Assembly (NCBI RefSeq): GCF_014841565.1
Contig: NZ_JACYUD010000004.1
Coordinates: 234,659-298,658 of the forward strand
Reading direction: 5' to 3'
Source of the DNA: Rhizobium sp. CFBP 8762
GTDB lineage: Bacteria; Pseudomonadota; Alphaproteobacteria; Rhizobiales; Rhizobiaceae
DNA length: 64,000 bases
The position numbers were made by a program, and so were the translations under genes. Under the pieces are notes generated by a model, which was given only the letters and a program-made list of their open reading frames with translations, had not been told where the DNA came from and ran no database searches. Position 1 is the first letter of the stretch; every line of letters begins with the position of its first letter. Shown piece by piece: positions 54,074-62,817 of this stretch.

Positions 54074-54327
54074 CCTGTGCTGGTCACAGGAATCCATACT
54101 CTCAACCCCGCATGAGCGAGCACCTGTGCCGGTGGACCCCTGTGACCAGCACAGGGGTGAGGGAGGGGAGTGAGGCGTGGTACAGCCGGGAACGCCGTTG
54201 CAGGATCTTATTCAGGCGATGCTACAAACCGTCATCGTTGTTACAGTACCCGTTCACCAGCGGCATAAACCCGCCGTACCTTCCTCGCACCCTCCGTCCT
54301 CCCCTCCCTCATCCATACTCTCAACCC
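54074..54327. repeat. Nested intergenic repeat element between aldehyde dehydrogenase and DUF779 genes
   Basis: The 376-base gap holds no gene but several exact repeats. CCTGTGCTGGTCACAGG (54074-54090) is present inverted at 54139-54155. TGAGGGAGGGGAG (54158-54170) is inverted at 54299-54311. ATCCATACTCTCAACCC occurs twice in direct orientation (54092-54108 and 54311-54327). Such nested inverted arms resemble rhizobial intergenic mosaic or palindromic elements. It could also shape the transcript between the two genes. Confidence 0.6.
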
Positions 54328-54345
54328 GGCACCGGATTTTTTCTC

Positions 54346-55863
54346 TCAGAAGAACCCAAGCTTGTTGGCACTGTAACTCACCAGCATATTCTTGGTCTGC
54401 TGGTAATGATCGAGCATTTTCAGGTGGTTCTCCCGCCCGATGCCCGATTGCTTGTACCCGCCAAAGGCCGCATGGGCCGGGTACGCATGGTAGCAATTGG
54501 TCCACACCCGGCCCGCCTGAATGGCACGGCCGAAACGGTAGGCGCGGTTGCCATCGCGGGTCCAGATGCCCGATCCCAGCCCGTACAGGGTATCATTAGC
54601 CAGCGAAAGAGCCTCGTCATCATCCTTGAATGTGGTAACAGACACCACAGGACCAAAGATTTCTTCTTGAAAAATCCGCATCTTGTTATGGCCTTTGAAC
54701 ACGGTTGGCTTGATGTAATAGCCGCCCGCCAGATCGCCTGACATTTCATTTCGTGTCCCACCGGCCAGTACCTCTGCCCCCTCCTGCCGGCCAATGTCGA
54801 AATAGCTCAGAATCTTTTCCATCTGCTCGCTGGAAGCCTGCGCGCCGATCATCGTGTTCGGGTCCAGCGGATCGCCCTGCACGATTGCCTCCACTCGTTT
54901 CAAAGCCTTTTCCATGAACTGGTCGTAGATGGATTCATGAATCAGCGCGCGCGACGGGCATGTGCACACCTCGCCCTGATTGAGCGCAAACATCACAAAG
55001 CCTTCAATGGCCTTATCGAAGAACGCGTCGTCTTCCGCCGTCACATCCTTGAAGAAGATGTTAGGCGATTTGCCGCCGAGTTCCAGCGTCACCGGAATAA
55101 GGTTCTGGCTGGCATATTGCATGATCAGCCGCCCCGTGGTCGTCTCCCCGGTGAAGGCAATCTTGGCGATGCGTGGGTTGGATGCCAGCGGCTTGCCCGC
55201 CTCCAGCCCGAACCCGTTGACGATGTTGAGCACACCGGCGGGCAGGAGATCGCCGATCAGTTCCGCCAGCACCAGAATGGACGCCGGTGTCTGTTCAGCC
55301 GGCTTCAGCACCACGCAGTTTCCTGCCGCAAGCGCTGGCGCGAGTTTCCACACCGCCATCAGAATGGGGAAATTCCACGGGATAATCTGCCCGACAACGC
55401 CCAGCGGCTCATGGAAATGATAGGCGACCGTATCAGCATCGATTTCCGAAATTCCGCCCTCCTGCGCCCGGATTGCACCGGCAAAATAGCGAAAATGGTC
55501 AATCGCCAGCGGCATATCGGCGGCCGTGGTTTCGCGAATGGGCTTGCCATTGTCCCAGGTTTCGGCTTCCGCCAGCAGCGCCAGATTGTCCTCCATCACA
55601 TCGGCTATGCGGTTGAGGATGACGGCGCGCTCCGCCGGGCTGGTACGCCCCCACGCATCTTTGGCCTTGTGGGCTGCGTCCAGTGCCGCCTCCACATCCG
55701 CCGCTTCGCTGCGCGCCACCTCGCACAGAAGCTGGCCATTGACCGGTGAAAAGTTCTCGAATGTGCGTCCGGATTTGGCCTCCACCCATTGCCCGCCAAT
55801 GTAGTTGCCATAGCGGGTTTTAAAATTTGGACGTGCGGTTCTGTTGAATTCTGCCTTGTTCAT
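54346..55863 (-). CDS. Aldehyde dehydrogenase (AcoD/ExaC-type)
   Basis: A 505-residue NAD-dependent aldehyde dehydrogenase. Catalytic Cys is in [11 protein letters not shown] (about 302) and the general base Glu in [13 protein letters not shown] (about 264); the cofactor loop is [11 protein letters not shown]. The ending [17 protein letters not shown] is typical of the acetaldehyde/long-chain group paired with DUF779. The ATG at 55863 with GGGAGG eight bases upstream is chosen. It is divergent from the MarR gene, which may regulate it. Confidence 0.93.
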   Translation of the reverse strand: MNKAEFNRTARPNFKTRYGNYIGGQWVEAKSGRTFENFSPVNGQLLCEVARSEAADVEAALDAAHKAKDAWGRTSPAERAVILNRIADVMEDNLALLAEAETWDNGKPIRETTAADMPLAIDHFRYFAGAIRAQEGGISEIDADTVAYHFHEPLGVVGQIIPWNFPILMAVWKLAPALAAGNCVVLKPAEQTPASILVLAELIGDLLPAGVLNIVNGFGLEAGKPLASNPRIAKIAFTGETTTGRLIMQYASQNLIPVTLELGGKSPNIFFKDVTAEDDAFFDKAIEGFVMFALNQGEVCTCPSRALIHESIYDQFMEKALKRVEAIVQGDPLDPNTMIGAQASSEQMEKILSYFDIGRQEGAEVLAGGTRNEMSGDLAGGYYIKPTVFKGHNKMRIFQEEIFGPVVSVTTFKDDDEALSLANDTLYGLGSGIWTRDGNRAYRFGRAIQAGRVWTNCYHAYPAHAAFGGYKQSGIGRENHLKMLDHYQQTKNMLVSYSANKLGFF

Positions 55864-55997
55864 CACGTTTCCTCCCAGAAAGGTCTCAAAGAGACCGCGA
55901 ACAACCACCATCATCCACCCGGCAGCCACCGCTGTCACGCGAAATTTTCGCGGCTACACCTTGACAGATAGTAAGGCGCCTAATTATCGTTTCATTT

Positions 55998-56513
55998 ATG
56001 GTTCTGGATGAAAAATATCAGGTGTTACTCAGCGCCTCCGCCGACTTGCCAGAGCGGGAGCAGGACGGAATGCGGCTATGTTTTGAAATTCTGGCGCTGG
56101 CGCGCAGCATCGATGCTGATTGCGCTGCCAAACTCGGCACTTTCAGCTTGTCCGAAGCGAAATTTCTGCTGCTGTTTCTGTTGGACCAAGCAGACAAGCC
56201 GCTGAAACCCCACCGTCTTGCGACCCTTGCCGGAGTTACCCGCGCCACTGTTACCGGCCTTCTGGACGGTCTGGAGCGTGATGGCCTTGTCGAGCGTCAC
56301 GTCAACGACACCGACCGCCGCAGTGTGGATATTGCGCTGACACCCAAGGGCCGCACGGTCATTGCGGAGGCTGGCACTGTCCACCGCCGCTGGATCGCCT
56401 CCCTTTTCGGGCATCTCTCCACAGCCGATGTCGACTGTCTCATGCGCCTGTTGCCTGTTTTACGCGCCCGTTTGTCCCCCCGTTCAGGAGAGTTCGATGC
56501 ACTATCTCAGTGA
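55998..56513 (+). CDS. MarR-family transcriptional regulator
   Basis: A 171-residue MarR protein. The winged helix (about residues 60-115) reads KPHRLATLAGVTRATVTGLL and then GLVERHVNDTDRRSVDIALT, with the Asp-Arg wing motif. It is divergent from the aldehyde dehydrogenase (134 bases between starts) and overlaps the DUF6616-type gene by 17 bases, so it could control both. Confidence 0.92.
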   Translation: MVLDEKYQVLLSASADLPEREQDGMRLCFEILALARSIDADCAAKLGTFSLSEAKFLLLFLLDQADKPLKPHRLATLAGVTRATVTGLLDGLERDGLVERHVNDTDRRSVDIALTPKGRTVIAEAGTVHRRWIASLFGHLSTADVDCLMRLLPVLRARLSPRSGEFDALSQ

Positions 56514-56830
56514 AACCTATAGCGCTAAACCCGCCTGGCTTGCGCTCAGTCAAGCGGAACGCAGCCCCCTGCTGGAAGACCATACTCGCGGGCATGGCGC
56601 ATCTGGGCGACAGCGGCATTACGGTTCTTGCCATGGGTCAGGCAGACCCCAGCGACGATACCGCGCCGGAATTCTTCGCTCTGTGGGAACTGCGCGACCG
56701 CGGGAGCCAAGCGCTTTTGTTGTCCGCCATTGCCGCAACCGGCTGGCATGATTATTTCCATACCACAATCGTCGCTGGTCCTGCCGTCAGCGTCGAAGCC
56801 CATCTCCATCAACTCCAGACCGTCGCGTGA
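56497..56830 (+). pseudogene. DUF6616-like protein with one frameshift
   Basis: The ATG at 56497 (after CAGGAGAG) begins HYLSETYSAKPAWLALSQAE. One extra base near 56580 breaks the frame, which resumes as LAGMAHLGDSGITVLAMGQA and ends ALLLSAIAATGWHDYF, then a stop at 56830. Removing one C restores a protein of about 110 residues that matches the DUF6616 pattern (a small dimeric-barrel-like family). A sequencing error is possible. The 3' end overlaps the end of repC on the other strand by 22 bases. Confidence 0.65.
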
Positions 56831-58077
56831 TCCGTGGCTTTGAAACCCTCCGGCGTGTCATGGTGAACCTTTCGGTGCATCGTTGTCAGCACTTCGACCA
56901 GTGAAAACGCGCCCGCTCTGGCTTTCTGTGTGATGCCACGCAGATAGCCGCCCGGCGACTGAATGGTATCGGTCCGCTCCAGCATAACCGCCAGCACAAT
57001 GGCCGTCGGCACCGGCCCCAAGGCCTGAACGGCGTGCGCATAGGCGTCGCTCGATATACCCAGCATGGCCCGAACCACGCCAGCGGTGGCCAGTACGTCC
57101 CGCCAGGATGTAATCCCTCCCTTGGCGTAGGTTTGGATTTCAGGGCAAAGCTTGAGAAAGGAACCGAGCGTTATCGTCTGGCTTCTTTCACAATTCCTTT
57201 TACCAATCTTTTTAAATTCAGATTCTGACTCTGTATTCTCAATATGGCGCTCAAAATCGCACGCATTGCCGCTCACTTTTACGGAGTCGTCCGTAGTTAC
57301 GGCTATTTTCGTCTGTTGGTCGAGATCACGTAAATAGCTTGCCTCCACCTCGGCACGCAGCCGCATGAGATTGTCCCGGCGCTCCATCAAGACGGAAGCC
57401 TCAACCGTGCGCGAAACCCGGCCTGACAGGGCCGCCAAGCGCTCGCCCAGCCCTTGCCAGTCGTCTCCCCTGCCCTCCTCAAGCGCCAGCGCAATCATCT
57501 TGGATATATCGCGCAAGTGCAGCGTAATCTCGCTGCGCAGGCGTTGATACGCTTTGGCCTCGGCGATTGCCTTGCCCGCATGGGCCTGAATGGCCTCCGC
57601 CGCCAGTGCAAACGGCGATAGATCGAAGCCGAATGCAGTTTCGATTGCGCCGTCCCGGTCGCGCTGGCAGTAGCGCTTGCCATTGGCGCTGTCACGCCGC
57701 AGGATCAGCCCGGCAGTCACCAACACCGCCAGATGGCGGCGCAGCGTGGCACTGGACATGCCACGGGCGCGCATGGACAGTTCTGCATTGGACGGAAACA
57801 CGATGATCGGTTTTGCCCCGTTCAATTGCTTGTCCGGGTGAAAACTTGCCAACGCTTCCAGCACCACAATAGCCCGGTCTGACAAGCCATAGGCGGCACG
57901 CGCATGGGTCAGTGCGCGCAAAAGCTGCCACTTGTCTATCGGCTGGGGCGCTGCCCCCACCCCACTTGCCCCTTGGTCCTTCGCGTGTCCATGCCGAGCT
58001 GAAACCTGCTGTTGCAGGGTAAAAATGTCCGCACGCATCCGTGCGCCGCCAAATGGCGTCGTTGCCAGTCTCTCCAT
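56809..58077 (-). CDS. repC: Replication initiator RepC
   Basis: A 422-residue RepC of a repABC replicon. The N-terminal winged-helix region (ALASFHPDKQLNGAKPIIVF and SSATLRRHLAVLVTAGLI) binds DNA; the C-terminal domain starts near 280 after an AT-rich coding stretch. RepC starts replication at an origin inside its own gene and is limiting for copy number. It is separated from repB by 439 bases holding the candidate antisense RNA. Its C-terminus overlaps the DUF6616 relic on the plus strand by 22 bases. Confidence 0.96.
   Translation of the reverse strand: MERLATTPFGGARMRADIFTLQQQVSARHGHAKDQGASGVGAAPQPIDKWQLLRALTHARAAYGLSDRAIVVLEALASFHPDKQLNGAKPIIVFPSNAELSMRARGMSSATLRRHLAVLVTAGLILRRDSANGKRYCQRDRDGAIETAFGFDLSPFALAAEAIQAHAGKAIAEAKAYQRLRSEITLHLRDISKMIALALEEGRGDDWQGLGERLAALSGRVSRTVEASVLMERRDNLMRLRAEVEASYLRDLDQQTKIAVTTDDSVKVSGNACDFERHIENTESESEFKKIGKRNCERSQTITLGSFLKLCPEIQTYAKGGITSWRDVLATAGVVRAMLGISSDAYAHAVQALGPVPTAIVLAVMLERTDTIQSPGGYLRGITQKARAGAFSLVEVLTTMHRKVHHDTPEGFKATDHATVWS
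57178..57245. other. AT-rich segment inside repC, candidate oriV
   Basis: The stretch encoding EYTESESEFKKIGKRN-like residues is much richer in A and T (runs such as CAATCTTTTTAAATTCAG) than the rest of repC. In studied repABC plasmids the origin maps to such an AT-rich part of repC. The exact borders are a guess. Confidence 0.45.
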
Positions 58078-58397
58078 ATCCGTCCCTCTTGCTCACAAGG
58101 CAGGAGGCACCGATCCGCCATAGGCAAGCCGCTCGCAGACAAGCCATAGGCTTTGGCCCGCGATCAACAACCAGCCACGCACCACGCTGCTGTCGCAACA
58201 CGGGGCCTAGTGGTCACGTCCCAACGTGGTTAAACGTGGGAGCGTCTATCCTTTTACCATTCAGGAGGGCGGGTCAGCCGTGCCGGTTGTGCACAGACGC
58301 TGCCATCGACAGGTCACAAATTCCCGTTTTCGAAACAGCAAACTGTATCGAACGCTTGACTTTGACCTGCGGAAGTGATTCTCTCTTAATTGCAACA

Positions 58398-58441
58398 TTG
58401 AAGAGGGCTTCCGGAATGGTGACGTTTCGGGGCCTTTTTTC
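58398..58441 (+). ncRNA. Candidate antisense ctRNA (incompatibility RNA) of repABC
   Basis: On the strand opposite to repBC a promoter-like pair TTGACC (58362-58367) and TTAATT (58386-58391) with 18-base spacing precedes a hairpin: GGCTTCCGGAA (58406-58416) with TTTCGGGGCC (58425-58434), one bulged T, then six T. This gives an RNA of about 45 bases in the repB-repC gap, where repABC plasmids encode a counter-transcribed RNA that represses repC. Start and end are predicted from the signals only. Confidence 0.7.
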
Positions 58442-58516
58442 TTGCTCTACAGTTCCCTTTCAGGTTTCAAAACGTGTGCCGGCCTTTACAGCGCCAGCGG
58501 TGAACGTGTTTTCACG

Positions 58517-59644
58517 TCAACTCTGATCCAGATATTTCCGGTATTCGTCGGCCACCAGTGCGGCCATACGATCCAGAAACGCCTGATCGACAGTGCGTGA
58601 AAATTCGATGCGCGGCACCCGGTCCCGGGCGTAGTAGCGCGCAAAAATCTGTCCCTGATTGTCCGTCAGCGTCTTGGCAGACTTTTCCGCCTTGCTCGGC
58701 TTTCTGGACAGGCGGTTAAACAGCATCTGGAAGCGCGTATCGCTATCGGCCTCTTTGAACTCGATGCTGCCGATCTCGTCGCGGGTCTTTTCCGTCACCG
58801 CGCCATTGTCGTTCTCCATGAAGCTGCCAAGCGCCATCCAGCGCGCTCGCCCGGTTTTTGGCGCTGGCCCAATGGCGCGCACCACATATTCCGGCACCGC
58901 CTCCACTACCTGGACAAGGCGTGAAACCTCGCTCTTTTGCACCGCCAGTGCTTCCTCCACCACCTTGCGGTCAAACCCGCGCGCCAGCAGGTTCTGGGCA
59001 AACAGCGCCCGCTCGATAAAGGACAGATTGCGCCGTTCGGCATTTTCCTTGCCTTGGGCACGTACAAGGTCTGTGTCACTCAGCGCCCGTACAATCGCCT
59101 TGACGGAAATGCCCAGCCGCGCCGCTGCTTTCAGCCGCCGATGGCCATAGGCCGTCTGAAACCGCCCGGTGTGCTCCGGGTGCGGCCGCACGAGGATCGG
59201 CACCTGCTGCCCGCTGTCGCGCATGCTGGTCATCAGTTCGGAAAACGTATCATCATCCCCCTCGCCAATCGTCAGCCGGTCCTCGACAAAGGATGTATCA
59301 ATCAGGCCGGGGTCCAGCGCCACAACGCGCTCGCCCTCTTCCAGAGCCTGTTTCAAAGCGCGTGCTTCCTCCACCTCGCGGGTGATGGAGCCGAGCGACA
59401 GGCCCATGGCCTTTATGGCTCCCGACGAGGTGCGGCTTGGGCGCGGATCGACCGGAGTTTGAACGCTCTCAGGCCCCTCCCCGCCTTCGGGCGTGGAAAG
59501 CTGCACCGGCAAAGCTGATTTCGTTTCTGGTGCAACGCGATGCTGTTCATCACCGTGGCCAAGCGGAGCCTTGCCACTTTGCGGCGCGAGCGTCGGACTG
59601 CCAAACAGCGCTTTCAATTCGTTCTTACGGTTGCCGCCCGCCAT
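58517..59644 (-). CDS. repB: Plasmid partition protein RepB (ParB family)
   Basis: A 375-residue ParB-like centromere-binding protein. The ParB/Srx domain (about residues 110-215) contains SGQQVPILVRPHP and TAYGHRRLKAAARLG with the CTP-binding GHRR-type patch, then the HTH SFIERALFAQNLLARGF and VQKSEVSRLVQVVE. The ATG overlaps the repA stop by one base (TAATG). It binds the parS palindromes upstream of repA and works with RepA to segregate the replicon. Confidence 0.96.
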   Translation of the reverse strand: MAGGNRKNELKALFGSPTLAPQSGKAPLGHGDEQHRVAPETKSALPVQLSTPEGGEGPESVQTPVDPRPSRTSSGAIKAMGLSLGSITREVEEARALKQALEEGERVVALDPGLIDTSFVEDRLTIGEGDDDTFSELMTSMRDSGQQVPILVRPHPEHTGRFQTAYGHRRLKAAARLGISVKAIVRALSDTDLVRAQGKENAERRNLSFIERALFAQNLLARGFDRKVVEEALAVQKSEVSRLVQVVEAVPEYVVRAIGPAPKTGRARWMALGSFMENDNGAVTEKTRDEIGSIEFKEADSDTRFQMLFNRLSRKPSKAEKSAKTLTDNQGQIFARYYARDRVPRIEFSRTVDQAFLDRMAALVADEYRKYLDQS

Positions 59645-60936
59645 TATCGTGCCCCCTCGCGGCTGATTTCGCGACCCCAGGCTGTATGCAGAAGCTGCTC
59701 CACTTCGTGGTTGACCGCGTTTAGCGATTCCATCGCCCGGTCATAGGTTGCGCGGGTGAAATTCTCCCGGCCCACCTCGTAGAGTGTCTGCTTGGTCAGG
59801 CCCGCGTCGGATATAGCGGTAGATTTAACCATCGGTGCCGTCAGTACCCGGTCGCCGAACAGCGAGCGCATGAAGCCGACAATCTGCGTCTGTGGCCCGT
59901 CATTGGGCTCAAACCGCGTGACGAGATAGCGCAGAAAGTCAAAGTTCAGCGTGCCACCGGCTTCGCGCACCACGGCCAGCAGATCGGAGGTCATGAACAG
60001 AAACTGGCTCATGGACGCCACATCCAGCATTTGCGGATGCACTGTGACAATCACCGAGGTCGAGGCGCAGAGCGCCGACAGCGTGAGATAACCAAGCTGC
60101 GGCGGGCAGTCCAGCACCACCACGTCGTAATCATCGGCCACGGTCTGCAAGGCCGTTTGCACCCGGGCAAAAAACAGCGACTGGCTATCCCCTCCCTGCC
60201 GGTTGGCTAGCACCTGCGGCGTCACATGCTCAAATTCCTGAAGCTCCAGATTGCCGGGCACCAGATCCAACCCATCGAAATAGGTCTTGCGAATGATATC
60301 CTTTAGCGGCCGCGCCTCCGCATCATAGCGGATGGCACCGTAAAGCGTGTCGTTGCCCTGCAAATCCAGCTCCGGCTGGTAGCCGAACAGGGCCGACAGC
60401 GATGCCTGCGGATCAAGATCAACCGCTAGCACCCGATGCCCCGAAAGCGCCAGATACTGCGCCAGATGCACCGCCGAGGTCGTCTTGCCGGACCCACCCT
60501 TGAAATTGGTGACCGCAATGATCTGCAAATGCTCGCCACGGCTTTCATCGCGCCATTTCATGTAGGATCGCGCCTTGCCGCCATTGCCTTTTGCTTGCGC
60601 TTGCTGGCCCAGATGCTGACGCAGCGCATTGATATCGGCCAGCGTATAGAACCGGCGTCCCCCGGCTCCGGTATCGGGCTGAGGCCCCTCCCCCGCCAGA
60701 GACAACTGCCGAAGATAGCCATCCGATACGCCAATCAGCTTGGCCGCTTCACCGGATGTGAAGCTGCGCAACGTCTTGCGCGCCATTGGCGGAAACAACC
60801 GTTCGCGCATGGCCTTTAACTGTTCAGACAGCGCACGCGCATCGGCCGCAATTGTTTCATCGGCAGGCGCACCGGCTGCGCCCGGCTTTGAAGCAACGGC
60901 GGCGTTTGTTTCCTGTGCCTTTGGCTTTGACGCCAT
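59644..60936 (-). CDS. repA: Plasmid partition ATPase RepA (ParA family)
   Basis: A 430-residue ParA with an N-terminal HTH of MerR/extended type (about 60-110: TSGEAAKLIGVSDGYLRQLS). The deviant Walker A is FKGGSGKTTSAVHLAQYLAL (about 143-162), Walker A' VLAVDLDPQASLSALFG and Walker B VVVLDCPPQLGYLTL. Besides partitioning it usually represses the repABC promoter. The operon order repA-repB-repC on the minus strand is complete and intact, so this window contains the replicon's own maintenance module. Confidence 0.96.
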   Translation of the reverse strand: MASKPKAQETNAAVASKPGAAGAPADETIAADARALSEQLKAMRERLFPPMARKTLRSFTSGEAAKLIGVSDGYLRQLSLAGEGPQPDTGAGGRRFYTLADINALRQHLGQQAQAKGNGGKARSYMKWRDESRGEHLQIIAVTNFKGGSGKTTSAVHLAQYLALSGHRVLAVDLDPQASLSALFGYQPELDLQGNDTLYGAIRYDAEARPLKDIIRKTYFDGLDLVPGNLELQEFEHVTPQVLANRQGGDSQSLFFARVQTALQTVADDYDVVVLDCPPQLGYLTLSALCASTSVIVTVHPQMLDVASMSQFLFMTSDLLAVVREAGGTLNFDFLRYLVTRFEPNDGPQTQIVGFMRSLFGDRVLTAPMVKSTAISDAGLTKQTLYEVGRENFTRATYDRAMESLNAVNHEVEQLLHTAWGREISREGAR

Positions 60937-61313
60937 ATTCCAAATCCTTGTATGTCTTCACGGACCAACCACGCCACACACCAAAGCGACGACCTGACCT
61001 TGGTGCGGGCAGCGATCAACGCGATTGCGTGGGGTGACGGCCTGATTCTGACTGTACCATATACGCGATAGCGGTCCGCTAACAGCACCGAGACCAAGCT
61101 ACGCCAAATATGCCATTCAGCGCCGCCGACCGTTATTGAGCATTTGTCATAATCTGAGTCGCGTCAAGCCTCTTTTCCGCACCGAATCAGGCAGTTGTTG
61201 CATTATCTGCTAAAGATACGCGAACACCGTTACGCGGGGAAAGCGGGGATGAAATATTGGCGTAAATTGCTTTTCCGATTGGTCAAGTCATTGACGGCAT
61301 TGACCTTTACGCG

Positions 61314-61329
61314 GTTGACAGCTGTCAAC
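61314..61329. promoter_or_regulatory. parS site 1
   Basis: GTTGACAGCTGTCAAC is a perfect 16-bp palindrome and matches the repABC parS form GTTNNNNGCNNNNAAC. It lies 378 bases before the repA start. Confidence 0.9.
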
Positions 61330-61398
61330 TCTCGGTATTGAAGTCACTGATACGAATGGAAACACCGAGTATGAGGTTACACACGATCCTCTCCTCCT

Positions 61399-61431
61399 CA
61401 TTTCGGTGCTTGTCACAAGAGTCAATACCCG
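61399..61431. repeat. Degenerate copy of the 54-kb intergenic repeat
   Basis: TCATTTCGGTGCTTGTCACA and the bases after it resemble TCATTCCTGTGCTGGTCACA at 54069-54088, agreeing at about 70-75 percent of positions over 33 bases by eye. It may be a mutated member of the same dispersed element. Confidence 0.3.
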
Positions 61432-61521
61432 CCGCCGGGTCTCAAGAGGTTGCCTGGTAGTTTCTTCCAAGGGACACTCATTCTCAAACAATAAGCTATT
61501 GAATTCACTGCGTATTACCCT

Positions 61522-61537
61522 GTTGACAGCTGTCAAC
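61522..61537. promoter_or_regulatory. parS site 2
   Basis: A second GTTGACAGCTGTCAAC, identical to the first and 208 bases further from repA. Two copies in the repA leader are common in this replicon class. Confidence 0.9.
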
Positions 61538-61548
61538 TTCTCAAACAC

Positions 61549-61578
61549 ACAAAAAAAAGCCGGGACGAATCCCGGCTT
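61549..61578 (-). terminator. Intrinsic terminator after the PPOX-type gene
   Basis: On the minus strand AGCCGGGA, tetraloop TTCG and TCCCGGCT form a perfect eight-base stem followed by eight T counting the last stem base. It lies 20 bases after the stop of the upstream gene. Confidence 0.9.
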
Positions 61579-61597
61579 GTTGCTTATAGGCTTCTGT

Positions 61598-62107
61598 TTA
61601 CACCGTTTGCGGCAGCTTGATCTGCGTGTGGTAACTTACATCCGGCACCGAACTTGTCAGGTTCGCCTTGGCAATTTCCCAACCGTAGCGAAGACCGCTG
61701 CTGGTGGATGCCCAGATGCTGACGTCCTCCACCTTCAACTGCAGCATGGTCAAAAGCGGATCCTCACGACCATGCTCATACCAGGCTGCCACATGGGCAT
61801 TCCAGAATTTATCAATATGCTCTTTGGAAGCATTTTCTGAAATGCCACCAGCCAAGCATGCGTGATAATCCTGATCTTTCGCAATAATGCAGAAATGCGC
61901 GTGGCTACCCGCCTTCACAGCTTTCACCAGATCCGTATCGGTCTTGGTAAAGAACCATATGGAGTTGGTTTCTTTTTCCACCTGTGGTGCCATCGGCTGC
62001 AAATGCTGGCCGGAGCCTTCCACGCCCAGCATGCCCGCATGCACCTCGTTGATCTGGTCCCACAGCTGCTGCAGCGGGTCGCTCTTTGCTTTTTCAATAT
62101 CGGCCAT
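61598..62107 (-). CDS. Pyridoxamine-5'-phosphate-oxidase-like general stress protein
   Basis: A 169-residue split-barrel flavin-binding protein of the general stress protein 26 group. The fold shows in MAPQVEKETNSIWFFTKTDTD and AHFCIIAKDQDYHACLAGG. The conserved Trp-rich end of the barrel is YEHGREDPLLTMLQLKVEDVS. It is not a true PNPO; members bind FMN or FAD and respond to stress. It lies 28 bases after the PfpI-type gene in the same direction, so the two are probably one operon. Confidence 0.85.
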   Translation of the reverse strand: MADIEKAKSDPLQQLWDQINEVHAGMLGVEGSGQHLQPMAPQVEKETNSIWFFTKTDTDLVKAVKAGSHAHFCIIAKDQDYHACLAGGISENASKEHIDKFWNAHVAAWYEHGREDPLLTMLQLKVEDVSIWASTSSGLRYGWEIAKANLTSSVPDVSYHTQIKLPQTV

Positions 62108-62135
62108 TTGAAACTCCCTTTATTAAACGAATGGA

Positions 62136-62690
62136 TTACGAGCGCGGATGGTCGCCTTCTTCCACTTCCTCGACGATCTTCGCAACGAAGGCAGCAAGGT
62201 CATCCGGCGAACGGGAGGTGATGATGCCGTTATCGGTCACCACTTCCTGATCGGACCAGTTTGCGCCAGCGTTCTTCAGGTCCGTCTTGATCGATGCGAA
62301 GGACGTGACGTCGCGACCCCGCACGGCGTCTGCTTCCACCAGCAACCAGGGACCATGGCAGATGGCAGCAACAATCTTGCCCGCATCCACAAACGCCTTG
62401 ACGACGCCAACGGCACTGTCTTCCTTACGCAGCTTATCCGGGTTGATCTGCCCGCCGGGAATAACCAGCGCGTTGTAATCATCCACGAGCACATCGCCGA
62501 TCAGCAAATCGACAGAGACCGAGTCGCCCCAATTGTCTTCGTCCCAGCTTTTGATCTGGCCGGGCTTGAGCGATGCAATCTTCACATCCGCCCCGTGGGC
62601 TTTCAATTTTTCCAGTGGAACCATCAGTTCCGAACGCTCGTAACCATCTGTTGCGATGATCAATATTTTGGCTTCCGCAATTTTCGGCAT
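62136..62690 (-). CDS. DJ-1/PfpI family protein (type 1 glutamine-amidotransferase-like)
   Basis: A 184-residue PfpI/YhbO-type protein. The nucleophile elbow Cys is in VAAICHGPWLL (about residue 111), with Glu in DGYERSELMVP and the acidic partner nearby. Members act as proteases, glyoxalases or deglycases in stress protection; the exact activity is not given by sequence. It leads the two-gene stress operon and is divergent from the radical SAM repair gene. Confidence 0.9.
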   Translation of the reverse strand: MPKIAEAKILIIATDGYERSELMVPLEKLKAHGADVKIASLKPGQIKSWDEDNWGDSVSVDLLIGDVLVDDYNALVIPGGQINPDKLRKEDSAVGVVKAFVDAGKIVAAICHGPWLLVEADAVRGRDVTSFASIKTDLKNAGANWSDQEVVTDNGIITSRSPDDLAAFVAKIVEEVEEGDHPRS

Positions 62691-62797
62691 ACCATGCTCC
62701 TGCTTTAAGACTGTTTTCGGTTCGATTTACTAACGAGCCGTCCTCACAATCGTTCCTGCGCAAATGGTAAAGTTTCTGGTTGACGAAAGCACCCAAA

Positions 62798-62812
62798 GAA
62801 CATAGCATGAAC
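62798..62812 (+). promoter_or_regulatory. LexA (SOS) box upstream of the radical SAM repair gene
   Basis: GAACATAGCATGAAC matches the alphaproteobacterial LexA consensus GAAC-N7-GAAC exactly, ending five bases before the start codon at 62818. Binding here would block transcription or initiation, predicting DNA-damage induction. Confidence 0.75.
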
Positions 62813-62817
62813 TGGCT

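Larger units (their letters stand above)
60937..61597. other. repA upstream region with two parS sites, no gene
   Basis: This 661-base gap upstream of repA contains the two parS palindromes, a degenerate repeat and the terminator of the following stress gene. Short open frames in it have no family features. The repA promoter should lie in its left part (60940-61140), but no confident -10/-35 pair was picked. Confidence 0.6.
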
